Source: Schistocerca nitens (Eukaryota > Arthropoda > Insecta > Orthoptera > Acrididae). From it: 64,000 nt of DNA. The position numbers were made by a program, and so were the translations under genes. Shown here one piece after another: positions 56,210-64,000 of the stretch. The stretch is from the NCBI RefSeq assembly GCF_023898315.1, contig NC_064616.1, positions 545,095,602-545,159,601 of the forward strand, written 5' to 3'. The notes below the pieces were generated by a model. That model had not been told where the DNA came from. It saw nothing but the letters and a program-made list of their open reading frames with translations, and searched no databases. The stretch's first letter is position 1. Each line of letters begins with the position of its first letter.

Positions 56210-57280
56210 GTTCGAACCAACCATTAACAAATTTAGCAGCTCAACTCTGCTTCACGTCTTCATTTAACCCGACTCAGTGCAGATGCCACACACTCCCACC
56301 AGCACTAATAATCGGTCGCACTAGTGTTCTATATACGGTCTGCTTAACAAACGAACCACCTTCCCTAAGAAAAAATGGTTCAAATGGCTCTGAGCACTAT
56401 GGGACTCAACTGCTGAGGTCATTAGTCCCCTAGAACTTAGAACTAGTTAAACCTAACTAACCTAAGGACATCACAAACATCCATGCCCGAGGCAGGATTC
56501 GAACCTGCGACCGGAGCGGTCTTGCGGTTCCAGACTGCAGCGCCTTTAAACGCACGGCCACATCGGCCGGCTATCCCTAAGACTTCCCAAGAAGCCGAAG
56601 TCGACATTCGCCTTTTCCATTATAATCCTTAAATGCTACTTCAACTTCACACTGATTTGCCAATTTATTCCTAGACACTAAATCGACCTAACTGTGTCAA
56701 GCAACACACTACTAATGCTGTATTCAAACATAATTGAACTAATTTTCCCACTCATCTGCATTAACTCACGTTTTTATCAACGTTTAGAGCTACCTGGTAT
56801 TCATCACACCAGTTATAAATTCTGTCTAAGTCATCATGCATCCTCCTACAGTCAGTCAACGACGTCACCTTACCGTACGGAACATCATCATCATCATCAT
56901 CATCATCAAACAGTAGCAGATTGCTACCACCCTGTCCTTCAGATCATTTATGTACATAGGAAACAGTAGAGGACTACTCTCACTTCCCTGGGGAACTCTT
57001 GACGCTATCTTTCTCTCTGATGGACACTGGTTGTCGAGGACAACAGACTGGGACCTGTTATTTAAGAAGTCGTGTAGACGATCACATATCTGGAAACCTA
57101 CTACGTATGCTCCTATCTTCGTTAGCAGTTTGCAATGGAGCACCATTCCAATGCTTAGATACCATTGCTGTCCATGCTGTTGACGGAACAGTGTCCCACT
57201 CTGCTATGCATTTCAGAAAATTTCTCTATTTCTTCAGTATCTCCAACTGACTGAATTTTCCATTGTTGTTTCAGTTGTTG
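56210..57280 (-). pseudogene. LINE reverse-transcriptase relic with (GAT)n in the catalytic box (right arm)
   Basis: Mirror of 30620-31690. In the minus sense: ICDRLHDFLNNRSQSVVLD, RVPQGSESSPLLFPMYINDL, then eight GAT codons in place of the FADD box. The SINE 56371-56573 interrupts the C-terminal part. Confidence 0.8.
56371..56573 (-). mobile_element. tRNA-derived SINE (family A), right-arm copy
   Basis: Same insertion as 31267-31469, with duplication TCCCTAAGA (56362-56370 and 56574-56582). One visible head difference from the left copy is AAACGCACGG against AACCGCACGG. Confidence 0.92.
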
Positions 57281-59215
57281 CTGTTGCACAATTAACTGCT
57301 GTTGCTTTAACAAACTTTGCGTCTATGGGCCACTAACAAGACACAGTGATTTCAACTTTTCTTCGCCACTTCCGTATCGTAGCCTTATACAAACTAGGCA
57401 CTTCTCTGATATGTACCACGTAGCGTATGAAAACCAGTATCGACGCTAAGCTGATAGCCGAATACACATCATAGAGTGAATGGTACGACTAAAAGTAAGT
57501 ACAGTTCAAATCAGTAGCGATGACAAAGCCAGATCCGTAATTTAAGAATTACAACACGGGATAAAATTTAATTCAAAATCCATGTCCATAAAAGTGGAGT
57601 AACACTGGTACTTCTGAATCTCCTTAAAGTAGGCTACAAACATGAGACATGAACTACCGATCAGTTCCACTGGGTCGGGTACTGGCTTCATATAACGAAC
57701 TAACGGTCATCCCTATGTGACGTATATACCGCTACCATGGCAGTGACGGCAGTCACAACAGAGCATGTCAGCCACACAAATAATATCACTGCCAGAGAGG
57801 TGCATTAGAGATCAGAAACGGTGGGAATACCAGTCGAAGGTTGTGGATTGCATACTTTGCAGATCAAAGCGCTGTTCGTACATCAGAAGTAACGGGCTTG
57901 CTCCGCTCCCACTGTAACTCCGTAAGTATGACGAGTCTGAGAACTGTGGTGCTGCTGTTACTTCATACTCGTTGACACGTTCTCTCTTACTGAGGTATGC
58001 AGAAGTGTAAGACTGGTGACGACTTAATGCTAGAGCAGAAGATCAGTGTATGATCTTGTTGCTGTGCAGTAGCACTTACAAAAAGAATTGAACTGACAGG
58101 TTGTCGGGATCAGATGGCCATTAACGAAGTTGTGTTTTGGGAGACTGTGGAGGGTGTACGGCGAAAATTAACTACTGCCATGTACACCATTGCAAATGTG
58201 TTCCATTGGAGAAGGAAGGGCGGCTTCTACCATTAGGCAGTACAAGTTGGCTGCCTAGGGGGCAAAATTTTAGTGGAGGAAAACAGCGGAAAAAATTAAT
58301 TTCAAATGAAACAGTGAAAAAACTGAGCAATTGAGGAGCAAAATGAAAAAAAGAAGTGATATCAAAACATCGAATTTTTTTCAAAAGTAATCGGAAACAG
58401 TTATTTAACAAGTCTTTAGGTACACTGACGGAAGCAGATGCTCAAAAAATTAAATTTTTTCCTCAGTCTAAAAATATTTCATTTGAAAAAGAAACGAAAT
58501 AGCGCACGATTATTCAGATGGTCTAGTCTAATGCCTTGGCGTGTGTCCCATCAGTACAGCTTAAGTTCTAAATTCAAGGAAAAATTCATTCACACTAAAA
58601 AATAATTCCATATCTTTACTAGTCCATTTTCTTGCAACTGAATAAAATAAGTAATTTATACCAGATTTGGTAGTATTGTTATTATCAGCTGAGTTCTAGT
58701 CCAAAATGTTGAGAACATTGTTCCCATTTCAGTTGTTTTGGGAAATTTCCAAAATAGACAACAAAAATAAAAAAATGAGGACGTTTGTTGTCCTTAATCA
58801 GTTTTAAAGTATTTGAGGAGAAATCATGATAATTGACGACTGTACCCAGAAAAGTCACCTTAGTTTAATGATTGAAGGTGTAATAGGAGATTTTCATGAT
58901 TGTGCACTGGATATTGGGGAGTCTGATGGCATTAAAAAGCAGGGGGCGTTATTTTTCAGTTGTCCCTAGAGCAACAAGACACCTGGCAACGGCCCTGGTT
59001 GAAGGAGTGATGTCCGGACTTAGTTTAATGCTACAGTCCAAGATTCATAAGAAAAACACATAAATTTCGTCTAATGCAAACAAAATGTTGGTATTCCTGT
59101 TTACTCCATATCCATCACGACAAACATGTATAATCCTTCAAACGATAACTTAGCACAGACCGATGTCCCTGTTATATACCTGCAATCAAAAGGCATGTTG
59201 TAGGTCCTGTACGGG
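57280..59215. other. Right arm, no recognisable gene
   Basis: Mirror of about 28640-30600. Frames such as 58137-58334 (65 residues, one difference between arms) have no recognisable domain. Two sampled 120 bp stretches (57481-57720) differ from the left arm at only one base. Confidence 0.35.
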
Positions 59216-59217
59216 CC

Positions 59218-59615
59218 TTTCTGGATACAGAAAATGTTCGACTGCTGCCCTGGCCAGCACATTCCCCATATCTCTCACCAATTGAAAACGTCTGGTCAGT
59301 GGTGGCCGAGCATCTGGTTCATCACAATACGCCAGTCACTACTCTTGATGAACTGTGGTATCGTGTTGAAGCTGCATGGACAGCTGTACCTGTACACGCC
59401 ATCCAAGCTCTGTTTGACTCAATGCCCAGGCGAATCAAGGCCGTTATTACGGCCAGAGGTGGTTGTTCTGGGTACTGATTTCTCAGGATCTATCCACCCA
59501 AATTGGGTGAAATTGTAATCACATGTCAGTTCTATTATAATATATTTGTCCAATGAATACCCGTTTATCACCTGCATTTCTTCTTGGTGTAGCGATTTTA
59601 ATGGTCAGTGGCGTA
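59218..59615 (+). pseudogene. Tc1-like element 3' end (right-arm copy)
   Basis: Open segment 59218-59478 reads NVRLLPWPAHSPYLSPIENVW, with the catalytic Glu in PIEN, then TTLDELWYRVEAAW, MPRRIKAVITARGG and a stop. A terminal-repeat-like GGTGTAGCGATTTTAATGG lies at about 59586-59604. The two Asp blocks are missing through 5' truncation. Confidence 0.78.
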
Positions 59616-59974
59616 GTATATGGAGCTCATTTCTGATCTCTACCGTGCATCCCGCCACATATGCCATGTTGAGCCCGCCTACTGTCAACCCTTCGTTCTG
59701 TTTCCGCATCGCGCGTAGTCGCTCGCAGCTGTAGGCGTACCGGGAACAGAGTGCGAGAGCCGCGATGCGCCGTCGAGAAACGCAGCTCTCTCGGGTACCC
59801 GGCTGTCCCTGAGAGCCATCAGGCTAGGTGAGAGGGGGAAACAGAAAACGCTTGGAGGACGGGAATGATTGGTCACAGACTGACTTGGCTTTGTGAATTG
59901 TCGGCATTCATTTGAGAATCTTTAAGGATTGATACACTAGGGAGAATGCGTTTTTGAACCTTTGCTAAGAAAAC

Positions 59975-60202
59975 TTACTCGTAAAATAAAATAACCGCTA
60001 CAACAGTAATAATAATGGAGATACTACAGGAAATCTTATATTGGTTCATAAAATTAATCCTATCCTTTTTACACTTCTTTCTAAAGCCTCCATCTTTCTG
60101 AGCTTCTTTCTGAAACTTGATGCCAAATTTCGTAGCTAAGTTTTTATTACACTCAGGTCCACAGTTGATATATCGGGTAGAAGTGTTAGAATCACGTCTC
60201 AT
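59975..60202 (-). other. Small basic open frame with hydrophobic end, right arm
   Basis: 75 codons starting MRRDSNTSTRYINCGPEC, Lys-rich in the middle, ending with a hydrophobic ISIIITVVAVILF. The left-arm counterpart has TGA where this copy has TGT, so it stops after NQYKIS. No splice context or family is recognised. It may be chance. Confidence 0.25.
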
Positions 60203-60649
60203 TACAACCTAATTTTTTCATATTCTTGTCCAAGTGGTTTTCCTGGGTCATTCTGCACAAAAAGGCTTTTTTGTGGTACAACTTTATAAGATTTTCAGTA
60301 AGGTTAGTCGTTCACTCCTTCACCATATCAGAAGCCACCTGAACTTAGTATTACGTGAAGCCAGAGGAAAACTCACGGCCTTTCTTCATATCGCCTGGCT
60401 CGGTGGTGCAGAAATTTGCATGTGTGCCGGTTTTCTTTTAAAACCGACTATGAGAAAGAGAATGTTGTGGTGTACAGTGAACAATCTGCGGTTTCAGTTT
60501 CTTTCCCAGAGTCAGTTTTAACTCTGGTAGCATATAAATCATTGTCTAATCCTTTCCCACAAATTATATTCTTTTTCCTTATGTGTAGTTTGAACCATAA
60601 AGTGTACGCACAACGCTGAATCATTTTGTTTTCTTTTTCGCCTACGGTT

Positions 60650-60850
60650 TTAAGTAAATAGAGGAGAAAAGGGGAGTAGGACAGAGAAAGGGGGTGGGGG
60701 CTGACGGAAATGAATATCGAGAGGGCGTTAGTAAGAGACAGAGGGAGGAGGAGACGGAGACAGTGAGGGTGAATGAGAAAGGCGGAAAGAGGGAGGATGG
60801 AGCAGGTGATGCAGAGAGGGGAGGATTTGGAGGAGTTGACAAGGAGAGGA
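60650..60850. repeat. Polypurine tract, mirror of 27000-27190
   Basis: The plus strand is almost all A and G (for example GAGGGAGGAGGAGACGGAGACAG). Together with the left-arm tract it forms a distant homopurine/homopyrimidine pair. Confidence 0.8.
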
Positions 60851-61875
60851 CACATCAAGTTTAGCAGTTGAGAAGCATTGCAGAGTTCGCTAGTAAATGT
60901 ATACATACAAGCGTCATCCCATACAGAACGCCCAACGTTTAACCTGCCCACAACATTTTTATGCACGGAAATACTTCAGCTGCTCAGTGAAACTACTGCG
61001 TCCCTTTTTAATGAGCGTCGCCGTCCTTTTTAATGTCCTTGAATGTCTGTCTTGCCTGTCGGAATTTCTACTTCGTTTTGTAAACTTTAAACAAAGAAAA
61101 CAAGATTTTATTTTTGTAAAGAGGATCATACAGCCACCTTTCATTACGTTTTAGAAAGTTTTTAAATTTTGAATACATAAATCTTATTTTCTATGTCCTT
61201 ATTCATATCTTATAAAGGATCTGGGCTGAAGAGCGGCACATTGTACCGCTGTCAGCCCATATGATGCGAGGGGGATGAAATAATAATAAACAAAAACAGG
61301 CTCTCTGGCACCTACAGTATTTGAAAGTAATTTGTAAGATTGAAAGTGGCAAATCGTGTAAATTCAATTTAGTAAATTCATGTAAACAGCAATTGAGGTG
61401 GAAACTTCATAGTCTCCTTCAACAAATTTACGCCTATGGTCCTCACACGAAAAAGAAACGATATTTTCATCAACACGTTCTCTGCAGTTTGCTATCAAGA
61501 TATGTGTTGTTGTATTCTTGAGTACGACTGAATGAATTTAACTTATACCTCCAAGTTAGTTTAACTTGTTTATAAAATTCTTGCAAAAGAATATTATTCC
61601 ATAGATAAATTCCATGATTGTGTAACATTGTTATGAAGTAAATCACATACACAACCAAAACAGTGAGAGTGTCTGATATTAAGTTGTAATTGTCTTTTTT
61701 GTGCAGTAAATACACCAAGAAACTTCCGTTAATATGTTTGCAAGTAATCAGTAAACTTTAGGACCAGTATTGACAACTAGGTTTTGCATGTCTATATCTT
61801 TATTAGTTCTATTTAACATACAGTTGCTTTGGAAGTTTTATTCAGACCAGAAGATCAACGGTATTGCCTTTTCAG

Positions 61876-62031
61876 ATGAAAGTCTTCCTCACGGAGTTGC
61901 TGTCTGCTTACAGTGTTCTTTGGCCAATGTTGTTATTCGGCATCTTTAATGTCAATTGGCAAAGGATATCAGTTTTGCTTGTCAGAAAACCGAAAAATTG
62001 TCTGACAGAATCACAGCCAGGAACGTGGGCG
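61876..62031 (+). other. Candidate orphan coding exon (right-arm copy)
   Basis: TTGCCTTTTCAG|ATG, 52 open codons (MKVFLTELLSAYSVLW, PMLLFGIFNVNW), then GCG|GTAAGT. Compared with the left copy it has Ser/Pro, Phe/Tyr, Arg-Ile/Lys-Lys, Val/Phe and Cys/Gly changes. See the left-arm entry. Confidence 0.3.
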
Positions 62032-63116
62032 GTAAGTTTTCTGTACATAATAGGATGACCTAGGTATTGAAATACACAAACACAGGAATCGCATAATTTG
62101 TATCTGAGAATATATTTCACAAAATATCTCTGAAGTATGAAACCACACTTTCACATCTGTTTTACAATAATCGGTACTCTCACCGTTTCATCATCCCAAC
62201 CAAAATGACTATTTTTGTATTTTAGCTCAGCACCGATTTACATTACAAAGAATACACTACTTATTATCTCTCTTATTGGTCTCTTGAATAAACAACAACG
62301 TCGTTCAGTTCCTACTACTCTATTATTACAAACTTTTCTACAAAAAAAGAAAGACATAAATGTGACTACTGCTTCTTGTTCAACTTATGTCTCACTAAAC
62401 ATTCTGATATCAGCTATCTCTATTTCTCTTTCGGATATGTCTCGGGCAATACAGTTAAGTTTTTAATTTCCTATGGACGTGGCTGATTAATATCTTCACA
62501 AATGCGTTTTACTTTTCGTAAAGCACGCAAACTTATAAATACGAATGTGATTCACACAATTATTAAGTTATATTCTCTGTGTACTGTAGAATTATGAGTG
62601 GTTACAAGTGCAGTACACTTTCGTGGGTTTTGTGCAATGCAAAAATGTTCTTTAAAAACAAACACAAAATTAATAAAACGGCGGTAAGATCCTTGCTATA
62701 TCATGACAGTGATGTCTGGAAATAATTAAGACTCACAAAACACACGCTCGTGTTACAATAGGCTGAAGGTGTAACACTGAAAGACTAAGCGCGCAATGAA
62801 TTCAGAAGAGGTAGTTTGCAAGTCACCTCTACACACGAACAACCCTCAAAATCAAGGCTGAGTTGCTACGGATCTGATGAGCATGCCATGGGAAAGTGCG
62901 TTTCCGTGACTATGTAGAGGAGACGGAGGTGAAAACCTCAAACCCGCAGATGGACGAACTGACAACGCGATGTGGAGAAACGAAGGTGTAGTGAAGATGA
63001 TGCGTGCCAGCGGGATGGATGGCGTTTTACGATTTGGAAAGTCTACAACAAGTAAGAGGGAAAGGCGAGGCGAAGAAAGAAGATTTTATATCTAATCTTT
63101 GCGAATAATTTGAGAC

Positions 63117-63176
63117 CTAATTTGCTATTGTGAAAATAAAATTAGTTTTGATAATGTGTAACCGAATATGTTCAGG
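63117..63176. other. 60 bp insertion or deletion between arms
   Basis: Right arm: GAGAC, 60 bp, ACTAGCATATCC. Left arm (reverse complement): GAGAC directly followed by ACTAGCATATCC. The 60 bp are AT-rich with no repeat signature, so a deletion in the left arm is as likely as an insertion here. Confidence 0.85.
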
Positions 63177-63294
63177 ACTAGCATATCCTTAAGGTTGAAT
63201 TCTTTATTAATTCATTGTTATGAGAATTCATTGTGATACTCGAAGCTGAAAGAACTGCAAGACAGTGAAAAGAGTATTTCACTGTCATCTGAAT

Positions 63295-63727
63295 TCATGG
63301 TTCTATAGAGTACGGATGCTGGGTGTCTCTTGCAATCAGGTCCTGAAGTCTCAGTGGAAACCGTTGTAGTTCGGAAAAAAGCCTGGTGCGATAGCGCTGT
63401 ATACAGCGCAGCAAGTATTTCACCCATTTTACCAACAGGAATAATAGAAAGACGCTCAGGCCACATGCGAGAATGACGGAAATCACTTGATGGATATATA
63501 GGTGTATAGAAAAATGTGCATGGTTATCATGTACAGGTGGTTTTGCTGTTGTTATGGCTGGCAATGACGTGATTACGGTGCTTCTTCTGGTGGTGACGTC
63601 GACCCGACCAGGCAGTAGCAGTGATGTGGCGTCATGCTGCTTCATTGATTGTAAGACGCCGGTGAATTGCACCAGTGCCTCTGCTGCCGTTGTCGAGGTG
63701 TCATCTGGGTTCCGTGGTGGTACATCC
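63295..63727 (-). pseudogene. Inverted duplicate of exon 3 of the membrane-protein gene
   Basis: Acceptor (TTTTTGTGTAG), 143 codons, stop and downstream AATAAA are all kept. The membrane helix reads VISVILACGLSVFLLFLLV. Twelve substitutions separate it from 24201-24633. Nine are replacements (for example Ser52Asn, Gln77His, Asn98Ile, Gly137Ser, His150Tyr, Pro164Ser) and three are silent, about the ratio expected without selection on one copy. The N-x-S site at Asn98 is lost. No exon 1 or 2 copy lies upstream in the visible 200 bp, so it is probably an orphan exon. A partner beyond the window cannot be excluded. Confidence 0.75.
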
Positions 63728-63794
63728 CTACACAAAAACGAAAAACAATGTGACAATCACTTTTAGAGTTAAAACTTGATGTGCTTTTATCCAT

Positions 63795-64000
63795 TTTTTT
63801 GGGAATGTTGTAGAAGCATCATGGGGTACCTTGACATTTTACTGCTCATGTAAGATGTGGTCTGCCATGACTGGGCAGAGCAGGTAATGTACTTTAGCCT
63901 CTGAGATAACATGACTTCAATACTCAGGATATTTCTGTGTTGTGTCATCTCAAATATGAAGTATACTCCACTCTAGTTAATTAGGTAGAACAACTAGGGC
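63795..64000. other. Outer flank of the right arm, unassigned
   Basis: About 200 bp unrelated to the gypsy-derived flank of the left arm. A plus-strand reading contains WSAMTGQ but no recognisable family. Too short to judge. Confidence 0.3.

Larger units (their letters stand above)
53879..63794 (-). repeat. Right arm of the 10 kb-class inverted repeat
   Basis: Reverse complement of 24134-33704. Contents in mirror order: piggyBac, unknown repeat, LINE relic with its SINE, Tc1 3' end, CpG-rich segment, purine tract, candidate exon, exon 3 copy. Specific to this arm: the SINE at 54452-54697 and the 60 bp at 63117-63176. The outer edge at 63794 abuts sequence unlike the left arm's outer flank. 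Confidence 0.93.

Noticed and set aside
24134..63794. A very large composite transposon with the arms as terminal repeats
   Set aside because: The edges lack a common target duplication, lie inside other elements or an intron, and the spacer is a mixture of unrelated insertions; a segmental inverted duplication explains it better.
1..64000. CRISPR arrays, bacterial operons or phage
   Set aside because: No regularly spaced short repeats, ribosome-binding sites or dense coding; splice signals, SINEs and LINEs show eukaryotic DNA.

Overview
This is a eukaryotic, gene-poor and transposon-rich stretch, most likely from a large insect genome. The repeated tRNA-derived SINEs and the solo LTR look like families I know from grasshoppers and locusts (Orthoptera, probably Schistocerca). 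That assignment rests on recognition and was not searched. No bacterial operon, rRNA, true tRNA or CRISPR array is visible.

Two things stand out. First, a previously unannotated three-exon gene runs on the + strand from 13.4 to 24.6 kb. Exon 1 (13378-13420) encodes a signal peptide, exon 2 (18166-18259) is acidic, and exon 3 (24201-24633) encodes an ectodomain, one membrane helix and a basic tail. All splice sites are canonical and all phases join to give a 189-residue type I membrane protein of no family I recognise. Second, a very large inverted repeat occupies half the window. The left arm is about 24134-33704 and the right arm about 53879-63794. Each arm is 9.6-9.9 kb, they are roughly 97-99 % identical by eye, and they are separated by a 20.2 kb spacer. 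The left outer edge lies in the last intron of the gene, so exon 3 is duplicated in inverted orientation at 63727-63295.

Layout. 0-13 kb: a GC-rich block, a tandem duplication, a Penelope-like relic with a GIY-YIG nuclease and a hammerhead-like tail, gypsy gag/integrase relics, a LINE 3' end, then an RTE-type LINE containing a solo LTR that itself contains a SINE. 13.4-24.6 kb: the gene, with introns full of SINEs, Tc1 relics and a truncated gypsy gag-pro-RT fragment. 24.1-33.7 kb: left arm (exon 3, a candidate orphan exon, a polypyrimidine tract, Tc1, LINE, SINE, an unknown repeat, a truncated piggyBac). 33.7-53.9 kb: spacer (retroposon, microsatellite, second Penelope-like element, nested LINEs, SINEs, an apparently intact Tc1 element, the piggyBac N-terminus). 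53.9-63.8 kb: right arm, a mirror of the left plus one extra SINE and a 60 bp indel.

Apart from the host gene, nearly everything recognisable is mobile-element debris. The only uninterrupted transposon gene is the Tc1 transposase at 51709-52731. Base-by-base comparison of the arms was done by eye on sampled stretches, so identity figures are approximate.
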